A DNA stretch of 64,000 nucleotides from Streptococcus sp. Marseille-Q0941 (GCF_943736975.1 NZ_CALSFO010000007.1:62001-126000), one strand, 5' to 3'; counted from the first letter of the stretch, positions 43,332 to 53,300 are shown. The notes: a model not told the origin generated them from the letters alone. Translations and numbers: made by a program.

Positions 43332-43805
43332 ATGAAAGAAAAATATATGGATATGAAGTATATTATTGAATGTTTTAGTAAAAGAAATATTGAATTCCCA
43401 TTTAAGATAGAAATATTAGACAGTACTGAAGGATTGCTAAGTATAGAGTCTAGTGAATGGGAAGAGCTTGTTTGGGAATTTCGAAGTGAATTTTTACTTA
43501 AGAACAAAGGTGAAGTTAGAACTGGAATAGGAAAAATTTGGAATGAAAATTCGGCCTATTTTCGTAAATCTATTGACCCTATATTAAAAGAATACCTACA
43601 GAGAAATTTTTTGCCACAGACATGCATAGATTCGATTTTATTTGATTTAAGTACTCTTAGAAACTATAAATTATTGCAAGACGATTTCGGGATAGAGTCT
43701 GCATTTCATGATGATTTACTTTTAATTTATGAGGGAGGGTACATTCCAGTTGGTTACCAAGGCAATTATCCAGAGGGGCACTTTAAGGTGATGAAAATTG
43801 TGTAG
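43332..43805 (+). CDS. Putative immunity protein for the AHH nuclease
   Basis: 157 residues, no signal or membrane segment, acidic; expected in the cytoplasm, where a nuclease would act. It starts 11 bases after the toxin stop with GAGG as ribosome site. No family is firmly recognised; the C-terminal segment LLLIYEGGYIPVGYQGNYPE is the most distinctive part. The call rests on position directly after the toxin and before a terminator. Confidence 0.55.
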   Translation: MKEKYMDMKYIIECFSKRNIEFPFKIEILDSTEGLLSIESSEWEELVWEFRSEFLLKNKGEVRTGIGKIWNENSAYFRKSIDPILKEYLQRNFLPQTCIDSILFDLSTLRNYKLLQDDFGIESAFHDDLLLIYEGGYIPVGYQGNYPEGHFKVMKIV

Positions 43806-43839
43806 GACAATAGATAGATTACATTAAAAACGATTTGAA

Positions 43840-43885
43840 CTCCCCCAAAAATTAGACAGAAAATCTAAATTTTTGGGGGGCTTTT
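43840..43885 (+). terminator. Terminator after the second immunity gene
   Basis: Long stem CCCCCAAAAATTAGA / TCTAAATTTTTGGGGG, loop CAGAAAA, then CTTTT. Confidence 0.9.
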
Positions 43886-43901
43886 GAAATCAAAATATAT
43901 T

Positions 43902-44010
43902 TTAGTCTCACTGAACTCCGCCATATGGGCAAGCAGGATAAGCTCATCTCTAGCTACGACTATGAGTATGACGATGGAGGCTATATCTCCTCCGAAACTG
44001 GGGAACAGCC
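43902..44010 (+). pseudogene. Fragment of YD core at the head of cassette 3
   Basis: Encodes LTELRHMGKQDKLISSYDYE in the YD frame, then runs into the linker region out of frame and stops (TGEQPCRIP, stop). The join lies where the GYI(A/S) codons of the YD core meet the codons for the linker NWGTALQNTLKHV. The internal deletion therefore removed the RHS core and broke the frame. Confidence 0.75.
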
Positions 44011-45024
44011 TTGCAGAATACCTTAAAACATGTCTGTACAACAGCTGAACGAGTTAAGAATCAAGTCGTTGATTTCGTGAAAAATGTCGACTGGAAGAAG
44101 GTTGCCGTAACTGCGGCAGCTATCGGTGGTGTAGCCTCTGGAGCAATCATCTCAGGATATGATGCCTATAGTTCTGGCCAACGTGGTTGGGAATTGGTTG
44201 GTTCGATCGCTAAAGGAGCAGGAACAGGTGCTATCTCAGGTCTTATTGGCGGCCAATTTGTGGGAGCAGGAGCTAGTCTAGCAACAAATGTGACCCAAAG
44301 TATTAGCAATCAAGCAGTTCGACAAGTTGCCAAGATTGGAGTGGAATCAGCGGTTGAGACTGCGATTGACACAGGTATTGATTTGGCCACAGGAAATAAG
44401 ATTACTGGTCAAACAGTCGCCATGAACTTTGCCTTTAACACCTTTACCAACGGAGCAGGTAGTGTGTCTCCTAAGAAGGCTCCTAAGGCTGATGTGGTGA
44501 CGACGAAGCCTACGGGCGGACGTATACCAATGACAGTAGATAATCTCCAAATGTTTGCGGAGAAGTCTGGTGCCTCAGTATCTAAAGCACGATATGGGAA
44601 AAGTAAATTATCTGCTGCAGAATATAAAAAATTAAGAGATAATACTCCAACACCCAATCTTCGGATGAGAGTGAATGAAGGGATTAGTCTGCCGATGAAT
44701 GATTTTGCAATACCAGAAAATGTCATTACCAAGAAACTAGAAGCTGATCATATAGTCCCAATGAAAAAAATTGTTACTATGGAGGGATTTGATAAGTTAT
44801 CATCGGAGCAACAACTTTCTGTGTTGAATTTTGAAGAGAATTTTATAGGATTAAGTAAATCAGCAAATACTTCAAAAGGAGCAAAATCTTATAGCGATTG
44901 GACGATGTATAAAAAAACTAATACACCGATAAATCCAATTTTTAGGGAAGAAATGATAAGAAAAGAAGCAATCTTAGAAGGGAAACCTCAGAGTATGATA
45001 GATAATTTTATCTATGATAAATAA
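44011..45024 (+). CDS. Orphan Rhs cassette 3: linker, Gly/Ala domain and HNH nuclease tip
   Basis: 337 residues from a TTG (internal codon, no ribosome site). It repeats the linker and Gly/Ala-rich domain of cassette 2 but lacks 18 codons between short repeats (GCTATCGGTG) near 44128. After the same hinge KADVVTTKP comes a different tip with an HNH-type signature: EADHIVPMKK, then LNFEENFIGLSKSANTSKG and KSYSDW. Such tips are metal-dependent DNases or RNases. As it stands it is cut off from any YD core and is probably not delivered. Confidence 0.7.
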   Translation: MQNTLKHVCTTAERVKNQVVDFVKNVDWKKVAVTAAAIGGVASGAIISGYDAYSSGQRGWELVGSIAKGAGTGAISGLIGGQFVGAGASLATNVTQSISNQAVRQVAKIGVESAVETAIDTGIDLATGNKITGQTVAMNFAFNTFTNGAGSVSPKKAPKADVVTTKPTGGRIPMTVDNLQMFAEKSGASVSKARYGKSKLSAAEYKKLRDNTPTPNLRMRVNEGISLPMNDFAIPENVITKKLEADHIVPMKKIVTMEGFDKLSSEQQLSVLNFEENFIGLSKSANTSKGAKSYSDWTMYKKTNTPINPIFREEMIRKEAILEGKPQSMIDNFIYDK

Positions 45025-45038
45025 ATTGGAGGTAGTTT

Positions 45039-45734
45039 ATGAATGAAAAATTAAATTTTTTAAAGAAATATGTACCAGCTGGAGAGATGGTCGAGATTTT
45101 ATCTAATTTTGAAAATCTGTCCAATCATACTATTCCACAATATTGGCGCGATGCATTTCAAACATCAGATTTTTCTAAAAGAAAACAAATAATTTTTGAG
45201 GAATGGAAAAAATATTTAGGAGTTGAACTCAGCAATACGATCTCATATCTAGAGGAATTTTCAGAAGATATAGATCTTATCAAAATTGGAAGCAATTATT
45301 CATTGCTTTATTCCATTAGAACGTATCAAAGCAATAGCTTGGTTTTTTATGAGGGGAAAATGCCGATTTTGGAGCAACATTTTATTGATCATTTTAAGCA
45401 GTCAGATATAGAATTAGATGAGAGTATTATTCAGTTTTATACAAAAGTTCATGCAGGTTTTAATGACTATACGAGTAAAAGTATGGGATTAGACGATTTA
45501 GATATGATTGAACCAATAGCCGATTATGATTGGGAATTTGAGGATCAGTTAACAGATGATATTTCCTGTTATTACAATTTTTTTAGTAATGGTATGGGAA
45601 AGTATCTCGTTTTAGATTTGTCTAAACCAATAGATGAAGGAGGTATATTTTGGTCAAAGGATGAATTGCCAGAATATCCGATCCCTTTTTGGGATTATGT
45701 TGATGAATGGATAATCATCGGTTTAGATTTTTGA
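45039..45734 (+). CDS. SUKH (SMI1/KNR4)-like immunity protein
   Basis: 231 residues, cytoplasmic, acidic. The C-terminal half shows the SUKH pattern: FYTKVHAGFNDY (about 141), GLDDLDMIEPI, YYNFFSNGMGKYLVLDLS (about 180) and FWDYVDEWIIIGLDF at the end. SUKH proteins commonly neutralise nuclease toxins of polymorphic systems, which fits the HNH tip 14 bases upstream. Ribosome site GGAGG. Confidence 0.7.
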   Translation: MNEKLNFLKKYVPAGEMVEILSNFENLSNHTIPQYWRDAFQTSDFSKRKQIIFEEWKKYLGVELSNTISYLEEFSEDIDLIKIGSNYSLLYSIRTYQSNSLVFYEGKMPILEQHFIDHFKQSDIELDESIIQFYTKVHAGFNDYTSKSMGLDDLDMIEPIADYDWEFEDQLTDDISCYYNFFSNGMGKYLVLDLSKPIDEGGIFWSKDELPEYPIPFWDYVDEWIIIGLDF

Positions 45735-45763
45735 TGACGTAGGATTATGAGTTAAATTAATCT

Positions 45764-45796
45764 AAAATCTCTTGAAGAATTTCTTCAGGAGATTTT
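45764..45796 (+). terminator. Terminator after the third immunity gene
   Basis: Stem AAAATCTC..GAAGAA / TTCTTC..GAGATTTT. Confidence 0.8.
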
Positions 45797-45842
45797 ACTT
45801 ATGGCTTACTATAAAGTTTACTTCTAGCTGACTATATTGATA

Positions 45843-46753
45843 CCAGCATCGCTTCTGAGAAGAACTCAGAGAAGTTAGACTACATCTACGATACAGAGAA
45901 TCGCTTGCTTGCGATCAAGGACAAGAAGGGTCTTCTCATGGCTGCGCTCTATGATGGAGATGATAACCGTGTCTTCACTGCCAGTCGCAAGGAAGGCAAG
46001 AACACCTATCAGCTCTTCCAACGCAAGCCAAAGGATACCAATTCAGGTCGTAAGTTTCCATACACAGCCCCAAGTGGAGAAGAAAACTCCCTCTTCTGGT
46101 ATGGTTTTAGCCAGAATGTTCTCCAAGCCCTGTCTGCTCTACCGCAAACGATAGGCAGCATCTGGCACAGCATCTTTGACGATGTGTCTAGAGCCTATCA
46201 CCAGAAAGTGGCTAAGGATCGAGCAACCAAGGAGGGAATTGTCGTCAACCCACCAGAACTTGGAAACTTACCGGGTCAGGGAGAAGTAACCTATGCCAGT
46301 CAGGTTCAGGATGTCCTGATCCCTTATACCACACGAGAGGATACCTACAACTACTACGAGGAACGCAACTATGTCAACGATGTCAATCGTGAACATACAG
46401 AAGTCCTCGAAACCTATGATCATGATGGCAAGGCTCGTGAGACCTATAGCTATGGTCAGGGTCGAGTTAGCTACCTCAACAACCAAACAGGTGACAGCTA
46501 CAACTACTTGACTAACCAGTCAGGCTCTGTGACAGGCTTGACCAAGGATGGACAAGCCGTCGCATCAAGCAGCTATAACCTCTATGGGGCAAGCAAGGTA
46601 AGCACAGACACAACAGGAAATCCCTTTGCCTATAATGGCCAAGCCCACCTTTCATGTTTAAGAGAAGATTACCAAGAACTAGCCAACTTGCTCTATCAGA
46701 TAGCAGAAGCGGACCGTCGTTTTAAAGATTTATATGTAAATAAGCAAGTCTAG
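45843..46753 (+). pseudogene. Rhs core remnant (cassette 4), tip lost
   Basis: Homology to the YD core starts at about 45843 (IASEKNSEKLDYIYD) and runs to NPFAYNGQA at about 46645, just before the RHS core motif. The frame then switches to an unrelated 33-residue end (HLSCLREDYQELANLL...NKQV). The formal frame 45905-46753 has a TTG start and no ribosome site. Toxin and immunity are missing. The new end may be the 3' part of another gene; I do not recognise it. Confidence 0.75.
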
Positions 46754-46784
46754 GGGCGCTCCTAACTTTTATAAAATGGTAAGT

Positions 46785-46834
46785 AAAAGCGGTTTTTCGT
46801 AAAATGAAGAACTGCTTTTTGATTATGGTATAAT
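46785..46834 (+). promoter_or_regulatory. Terminator hairpin followed by an extended -10 promoter
   Basis: AGCGGTTTTTC (46788) pairs with GAAGAACTGCT (46806) with two G-U pairs, then a T run. Ten bases later comes an extended -10 TGGTATAAT (46826-46834), which serves the next gene. Confidence 0.65.
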
Positions 46835-46882
46835 GAAGTGAGGAAATAGCATATCCAACTTAAAAATGAAGGGAGAACTCCT

Positions 46883-47428
46883 ATGCCTAGACCAAGAACG
46901 AAAGAGGAATTAGTCTTAGCCTCTAAAGAAAACTATGAAAAGCTCAATCACTTTATATCTAAATTAAGTGAAGAGGAACTACAGACTCCTTTTGATTTTT
47001 CAAAAGACCAAAAGAAAAAAGAAGCTCACTGGAAAAGAGATAAAAATCTAAGAGATGTTCTGATCCATCTCTATGAATGGCATCAGTTACTTTTGACCTG
47101 GGTCCATTTCAATCAAAAGGGTCATGAAAGACCTTTTCTCCCTGAACCTTATAATTGGAAAACTTATGGGGAAATGAATGTCGCTTTTTGGAAGAAGCAC
47201 CAGAGAACTTCCTTAGAAGAAGCGACCAAACTCCTCAATCAATCGCATAAAGAGGTTTTAGAGTTGATGGAAGGCTTCAGCAATGACGAATTGTTCACAA
47301 AAGGTGTCTATAAGTGGACGGGAGGAACAAGTCTAGGCTCCTACTTTGTGAGTGCCACTTCCAGTCACTATGATTGGGCTCTGAAAAAACTCAAAGCTCA
47401 TCAGAGAAATTGTAGAATAGCTAGTTGA
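46883..47428 (+). CDS. ClbS/DfsB family four-helix bundle protein
   Basis: 181 residues of the DinB-like ClbS/DfsB (DUF1706) family. Marks: MPRPRTKEELVLASKENYEKL at the start, RDVLIHLYEWHQLLLTWV (about 53-70) and YKWTGGTSLGSYFVSATSSHYDWA (about 147-170). ClbS itself protects against the genotoxin colibactin; most relatives have no known role. It has its own promoter (extended -10 at 46826) and GGGAGAA ribosome site, and appears as cargo between Rhs remnants. Confidence 0.8.
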   Translation: MPRPRTKEELVLASKENYEKLNHFISKLSEEELQTPFDFSKDQKKKEAHWKRDKNLRDVLIHLYEWHQLLLTWVHFNQKGHERPFLPEPYNWKTYGEMNVAFWKKHQRTSLEEATKLLNQSHKEVLELMEGFSNDELFTKGVYKWTGGTSLGSYFVSATSSHYDWALKKLKAHQRNCRIAS

Positions 47429-47708
47429 AGTGCTATTGAAATTCACCAAAGGTTCTTCTAAGCTTCGAATAGCTTCATTCTCGTGATTTTTGAACAATTC
47501 TAGCTTTAGAATCCTTTAAAAATTAAAATTTAAGGCCTTCATAGACTTAGAATAGACCTAAAACATTTATTTTGATGTAATTCTAAGTTTAAAATTGCAT
47601 CGATATTAAAGGAATTGAACTGCTCGATGCTTAGAATGCCTTGATTCTGAGAAATCTTGACTAGAAAATGATTCGAATGGCTTTTTTCTGATATAGGATG
47701 ATAGATAG
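47429..47708 (+). repeat. A/T-rich gap with an imperfect direct repeat
   Basis: No gene. Two loosely similar stretches of about 40 bp (CTTCGAATAGCTTCATTCTC at 47465 and GCTTAGAATGCCTTGATTCT at 47629) lie about 165 bp apart. Confidence 0.35.
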
Positions 47709-48212
47709 ATGGGTGAGATGATGAACATGCAAAAAGAGAAAGTTAGAAAAGAGTTGGTGTCCCTCTGTTTGGGAGAGTTCACAGCTGTCCTATCCTTTTG
47801 GTTTTGTTTTCTCCTTTTGAAAAATCGGCTTACTGATTGGAATAGTCTAGTAACCATTCTCTATTCTTTGTCTTTACTGACATTTATATTGCTTCAAGGT
47901 TCAATCTACTGGGCGATTTTGATTAGAAGACTGTCGAATCCCCAGTTTGGCAGTAGAAGTGTCCCCAAATTATATGGTAGTTTCAGAATACTAGACCTTG
48001 TTTTACTTATTTCAGGCTTTCCTTTTATTGTCTGGAATACCCAGAGTTTCCAAGTGGCTATCTTAGCAACACTGATACAACTTTTTGCCCTAATCGAATG
48101 GATCAATTATTTCCTCCTACGCCTATCTTATAGTTTGAACCCACTTGTTTTATGGAAACGAATTACCAAGGGAAAACTTGAAAAGAGCAGAATAGCCAAG
48201 GAGTTGGGGTAG
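47709..48212 (+). CDS. Hypothetical four-TM membrane protein
   Basis: 167 residues with about four membrane segments (for example FTAVLSFWFCFLLL and LSLLTFILLQGSIYWAILI). No family recognised. Starts at 47709, 47718 or 47721 are possible and none has a strong ribosome site. It lies in the island between a ClbS-like gene and an orphan TipC-like immunity gene. Confidence 0.5.
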   Translation: MGEMMNMQKEKVRKELVSLCLGEFTAVLSFWFCFLLLKNRLTDWNSLVTILYSLSLLTFILLQGSIYWAILIRRLSNPQFGSRSVPKLYGSFRILDLVLLISGFPFIVWNTQSFQVAILATLIQLFALIEWINYFLLRLSYSLNPLVLWKRITKGKLEKSRIAKELG

Positions 48213-48284
48213 GGGGCTATCATTATTTTGATTTCAAATATAGCAGAAAGGTTATATGTAAGTATTTAGAGGAAAAGAATTTGG

Positions 48285-49007
48285 ATGAAAAAAATTTTAA
48301 AAATTCTAGTCATAACGATATTAGTTTTTCTAACTTTGTTTGGTCTATATCGTGTCTATCAAAGGTATTATTATAAAGGAGTGTATGAATCTTTAAGTAA
48401 TGTCTTTTTAGAGATGAACTATGCAGAAACCCATAGTGGTATCTTACCTGGCCTCGCTGATTTTAGTAAAGCTGTTGACGGAAGTCAGTCGTTTAGAGAT
48501 TCAGACTGGATAATTCCCATAGAACTTGATGCAGACTTGTCTGAAAATGAAAGTTTAAAAGTGATTGTAGGTTTTGAAGAATCTTTTATTATTGAATACC
48601 AGCAACTATTATCTGATGGGAGATATCTTTATATAAAATATGACTACAATGATAAGAAACTCAACCAATCGGTCGAAATCTCAGATTCTAAATGGTCGGT
48701 AGCGTATGACTTGGCTAGTTACAATATACTCCATAAGGATGAGGGGAAACTAGATTTGGAGGCATATAAAGAATTATCACGTCAGTCGAAAACAGGGGAT
48801 TCGATACCTAATTTTTACCTAACAAATCCCAACGAAGTACTAGAGTATTTAAAACCTCATGGGATTGATGAAGCTTGGATTAAAGAAAAATCTCACTTCA
48901 TGCTTTATGATGTTGTTCTGGCACGTTGGTTTAAAAATGGTAGTCAACGTTACTCAGTTGACAATCTTGGGGATGTAGAGATTGTGCCACTAAGTTTTTC
49001 TGAATAG
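48285..49007 (+). CDS. Second TipC-like immunity protein, orphan
   Basis: 240 residues, paralogue of 38926-39648. The first 66 residues (membrane anchor and start of the outer domain) and the last 55 (NPNEVLEYLKPHGIDEAWIK onward) are nearly identical between the two, while the centre (about 67-180) has diverged strongly. No toxin gene lies upstream. The downstream 110 bp, including the terminator, also matches the first copy. It may protect against a different variant of the same toxin family. Confidence 0.65.
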   Translation: MKKILKILVITILVFLTLFGLYRVYQRYYYKGVYESLSNVFLEMNYAETHSGILPGLADFSKAVDGSQSFRDSDWIIPIELDADLSENESLKVIVGFEESFIIEYQQLLSDGRYLYIKYDYNDKKLNQSVEISDSKWSVAYDLASYNILHKDEGKLDLEAYKELSRQSKTGDSIPNFYLTNPNEVLEYLKPHGIDEAWIKEKSHFMLYDVVLARWFKNGSQRYSVDNLGDVEIVPLSFSE

Positions 49008-49088
49008 ATTAACCGATTTTTAGGCTCTCAGTATTTAGTTGCTCTATATTGAATGAACGGCTATCTTCTGTTGTGCTAGAAACCTACA

Positions 49089-49123
49089 AAAACTCTCGAG
49101 GAAGGATTTCTTCGAGAGTTTTA
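49089..49123 (+). terminator. Terminator after the orphan immunity gene
   Basis: Stem AAAACTCTCGA / TCGAGAGTTTT; same element as at 39726. Confidence 0.85.
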
Positions 49124-49126
49124 TGT

Positions 49127-49363
49127 TTCACCTATGACTTAAAGAAACAGTTGCTTACAGCGGCCAAGGAAGGGGGGATAAGGCTTCCGCTTGACCAACC
49201 AGTCAGGCTCTGTGTCAGGCTTGACAAAGGATAGACAAACCGTCGCATCAACTAGCTATCATCTTTATGGGGCAAGAAAGACAAGTACAGACACAACAGG
49301 CAATCCCTTTGCCTATAACGGAGAAGTCCGCGACGATACTGGGCTTGACTATTCAGGATAGGG
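49127..49363 (+). pseudogene. Rhs core remnants (cassette 5)
   Basis: Two joined scraps of the YD/RHS core: TYDLKKQLLTAA (about 49130-49170), matching the start of cassette 2, and LTNQSGSVSGLTKD...DDTGLDYSG (49192-49362), which stops within the RHS core motif. No toxin or immunity gene follows. Confidence 0.8.
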
Positions 49364-49392
49364 CTACCTCTATGAAGGTAGCCCTATTTTTT
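49359..49392. terminator. Bidirectional terminator at the end of the Rhs array
   Basis: Perfect stem TAGGGCTACCT / AGGTAGCCCTA, loop CTATGA, then TTTTTTT. It overlaps the stop codon of the reverse-strand recombinase gene. Confidence 0.9.
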
Positions 49393-50283
49393 TGACTGTG
49401 AATGAATCGAAGCGATGGGATTACACAGACTTAGAATTTCTTTTTGCTTTGACTGAGATACATGAGTATAGATTTGTGTGACTGAGATAGAACTATGTCC
49501 AAGAATTTGTTGAATGTAGCGAATATCTACATCACTATCTAGAAGCATTGTTGCGAAACTATGTCTAAACATATGGGGAGTAATAGGTGTAGTTAAGTTA
49601 TGTTGTTTAACAAGAGTATTTAGAATTAAACGTACACTTTGCTCTGACAATGGTTTGAGAGAATATTTTCCAGGGAATAGGTAGTCACTGGGTTGAAAGC
49701 AGTAATTATTTATATATGTTTCTAGTAAGCTAAATGTTATTTGATCTCCTAAAAATAGGATACGTTCTTTCTTACCTTTTCCCATAATATGGAGAGTCTT
49801 ATTTGAAAGATTAATATTTTTGAGATGAATATGACAAAGTTCGGAAACCCTAATACCAGTTGAAAGTAATAAGGAAATGATTAGCAAATTTCTTTCAGCT
49901 TTTTGTTTTTGATATTTAGTTTTTGAATAGGCAACTTTCTGTTCTAGATGTGAAAAAATACTTTTCAAAATATCATAAGGAATTGTTTTAGGTAATATTT
50001 TTTCCGTTCTAAATTGAAAACGTAATTGATTAAAAGGATTCTCATCAATTATATCTTGAAATTTCAAATAGCTATAAAAAACCTTCAAACTTGCGATTTT
50101 TCGCCGTAGAGTATTTGATTTTATATTTGATTTTGTTAAAAATTCAATATATGATTCAACATTGTCATAGTTTGAATTGTAAAATTGCAAAAGATCATTT
50201 TTGTAAGCTCGAATTGTATGTAAACTCAAGCGTTTATGAGTTTTGCAGTAGTCTAAAAAAGTAGAAATAAGTTTATAATCCAT
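49384..50283 (-). CDS. XerC/XerD-like tyrosine recombinase
   Basis: 299 residues. N-terminal SAM-like core-binding domain (TFLDYCKTHKRLSLHTIRAY), then the catalytic domain with Arg in STGIRVSELCHI, the HxxR box HMFRHSFATMLL, LGHSSISVTQ and the Tyr nucleophile in IYTHVS. ATG at 50283 is chosen for its AAGGAG site. Its 5' end is 56 bp from one of two 30-bp inverted repeats that flank a 4.2-kb segment, so site-specific inversion of that segment is a plausible job. It could also be the integrase of a small element. Confidence 0.88.
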   Translation of the reverse strand: MDYKLISTFLDYCKTHKRLSLHTIRAYKNDLLQFYNSNYDNVESYIEFLTKSNIKSNTLRRKIASLKVFYSYLKFQDIIDENPFNQLRFQFRTEKILPKTIPYDILKSIFSHLEQKVAYSKTKYQKQKAERNLLIISLLLSTGIRVSELCHIHLKNINLSNKTLHIMGKGKKERILFLGDQITFSLLETYINNYCFQPSDYLFPGKYSLKPLSEQSVRLILNTLVKQHNLTTPITPHMFRHSFATMLLDSDVDIRYIQQILGHSSISVTQIYTHVSQSKQKEILSLCNPIASIHSQSKK

Positions 50284-50338
50284 GAATAACTCCTTTATCA
50301 ATAATCAGGCTATTATAAACTTATTTTGATGCTTTGTA

Positions 50339-50368
50339 TAGTGATAATAAATAGTTATCATTAGGAGA
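50339..50368 (+). repeat. 30-bp inverted repeat, left copy
   Basis: Starts TAGTGATAA and ends TAGGAGA, which is the ribosome site of the next gene. Identical, in opposite orientation, to 54599-54628. Inside are two 9-bp arms (TAGTGATAA and TTATCATTA, near-perfect dyad) around a 7-bp spacer, the usual plan of a tyrosine-recombinase core site. Confidence 0.85.
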
Positions 50369-50377
50369 TTTATAAAA

Positions 50378-53300
50378 TTGAATATTTGGCAATATCTAAA
50401 ACCCAAAAATGATAAAACTTTTGAAGTATTAGCACTAAAATATGTTGAAAAAGTTTATCCCAGTGAGAGAAATTGGTCCCCAACAAAAGAAACTCGTGAT
50501 GGAAATAGAGATGCGCAGGTCGTCTTTTTTATAGAAGACGGCCAATTTATTAGATGGTGGATGGAAGCAAAATATACCTCCAAAGAAAAACTATCTCGGT
50601 ATCGTCTTGATGCGACTATTGTCACTTCTATCTTACAAAAAAATGTTAAAAAATATTTCTTTGTTACTAATTCGAATATTTCTACTGAGAATATTATTAA
50701 TATAAAAACTGCAATTGCCGAAATTTCTCCCGAAGCGGTTGTACATTTTATAACTAAAACAAATCTAGAAAGTTGGTTAAAACGTAATCCCAAATATATC
50801 AAAGAATTTTTTTCTTCTAATATCTCAGAAAAAGATATTGATATATCAGAAATTGAAACTACTTCAACTAGATTTGTTGAAGTGACCACGATAAATTCCT
50901 ATGCCATTCGAAACCCCGATTTTTCAGTAGATTACCTGTCGTACAATACACGCTATCGATTGTCCTTTTCATTTTTTTCTGACAATGATGACATAATAGA
51001 AATTTTACCTAACAATATAGGAAAATATCCCTGGAGAATTGTTAGTACATCTTCTCTTAAGGAGATTCCGGTAAATGCTGGTGAAAATCATATTCAAATA
51101 GAATTTCAAATAGTTCCTGACGATAGGTATGATGCTTCACCCAATGGTAGCCAGAATAATTCTTTTATTTACGAAAAAAATCAAGACAGTTATTCTATCT
51201 ATCATTTTTTCGATTTATGTAAGAAATCTAATAATACCAAAATTTCAATTCTTAGTCCTAAGTATTTTACTTTAATAAAAAATACTGTTATGAAACCTAT
51301 TTATATAAAATCACAAGAGAATGTCAGACAGAAATTGGAAGAATATTGTAAAACAACTAGGAATCATACTAAAATTACTCAGATTTTTTCAATTATTTCT
51401 CCCTATAAATATGGAAAAAGCTATCTAGTCAAAAATTATTTTTCATCACCTACTATTCAGCAATTCCCCAAAATATTTATATCATTTTCATCGGATGATG
51501 TCTACAATTTGGAAAATTTAGTTCAGCTAGTGCATTTTATTTTGTTTCCGTTGCTACACGATCTGGTCATCAAAGAAGATTATCCAACTCCTCTCAGTAG
51601 TTCCTTAAAATCATTTATACAACAGTATCAAGCTAAAAATTACGAAGCACTTTTTAGATATTTTCAATTAGACATTCTAACGGACTTTTTTCAGCAATTT
51701 AAGGAAACTCAATTCTTTAAATTAGTTATTGTAGAAAACTTTCAATTTTTATCAAACGAATACAAAGAATTTTTTGAACATATAATTCAAGCTTGCTATA
51801 ATGAAGATTACAATATTTTCTTTGTCGTTACTTCAACAAATCCATTAACTTTTCCAAAAGATGTCATTCACATATCAGAAGCATTATCCCTGGACGGAAT
51901 AAACCCAATCTATGAACCATTAAAAGAATCCATTAAGAATATAAAACAATTACAGGACTTAAATACTTTTCCTATCTTAAAACTCGAACCCGCTAAACTA
52001 TTAATTCATTTCAGTAGCAACGAGAATATTAAAAGTTTTGAAGATTTAAGCAAAGAGGAACTTGAAGTAGTAAAGTCTGTTTTCTTGAACTATAGTCTCC
52101 CACCAAATGATATTCAAATATATAGCGAAGCAACAATATCTTTATTGGAAAAAAAATTTCTAGGTTTTGACATCAACCAACAACTAGTGCCATTCTCTTC
52201 TAATTTATTAGAGGAGTTCTTGAACTGGATTATAGACAATGGGAATGAATTATTTATCTCTGAAAATATAAATTTCAATCATCCTCTCCAGGAAATATTT
52301 GTCTCCTTATTTATAGATAAGAATAGAGAAAAAAGTCAAAAAGCAATTGCTACGCTTCAACAATATTTTTCTCATCAAGAATACCATTCAATTTACTATC
52401 TCCTTCGCAAATTTAAAGGAGGAGACAACTACTTGAGGTTGTTCTATAGATTTCAAAATGATTATTATTTACTGCACTATTTTTTTGCAATGGCTAATGC
52501 AAATGTTGGACAAGATAGTAGTGGATATGCAGAATTTTTAAAACTTTTCAATATACTTGATGAAAAATTAAACTATAATAGTGAATCTGAAATTTTTTTA
52601 AATATTATATTAAATGTAGTCTATGAAATAATCAATAGTGATTATGAAAACTATCGCTTAGAACAATTTCGAAAACATAGCAAGAAGTTCCATAATTTGC
52701 TATCCTATCGTAATGTAAATCATGATCAAGTTCAGACAATTAAATCTAACCAAAAATTTTTGGAGGCTCTGATTAAAACAGAGAACACTTTATTACTAGA
52801 TTGTAAGCTCTTAGAAGAATTTATGAACTATTCAAAAATAGATGAATATGGAAAAATTTACATCCAACGCCTTGCGAGAATCTTTTATTCAAGTAATATA
52901 ACACTTGCCAAAGAAATTTTATTTAAAATTGAACCTATTTCAATTGATAAATATAATTATTTTTTAGAAATAGAGAAATTATTTATAAAATTTTTAGAGA
53001 ATCCTAAGCAAGAACAGTTCTTAATTATCCTACAGAAAGTTAGTATCTTAAAAAAGGACCACCTTAACGACTATAAAAAGTATATTCTTGGATTGGTAGC
53101 CGGAGCTATCATTTTAGATGATCAAACAACTCTTAAGAACTTAATCAAAGAAATCTACGATTCGGGAAAACGTCCCTACAGAGCTCGTCAAAAACTATTT
53201 TTTGCTAACATATTTAATTATTTAGAATTAGTCCAAAATAATCAATATCTAGAAACTGAAAACAAATTGAGATTAATTGATAGTTCCCCTCTTCCTAATC

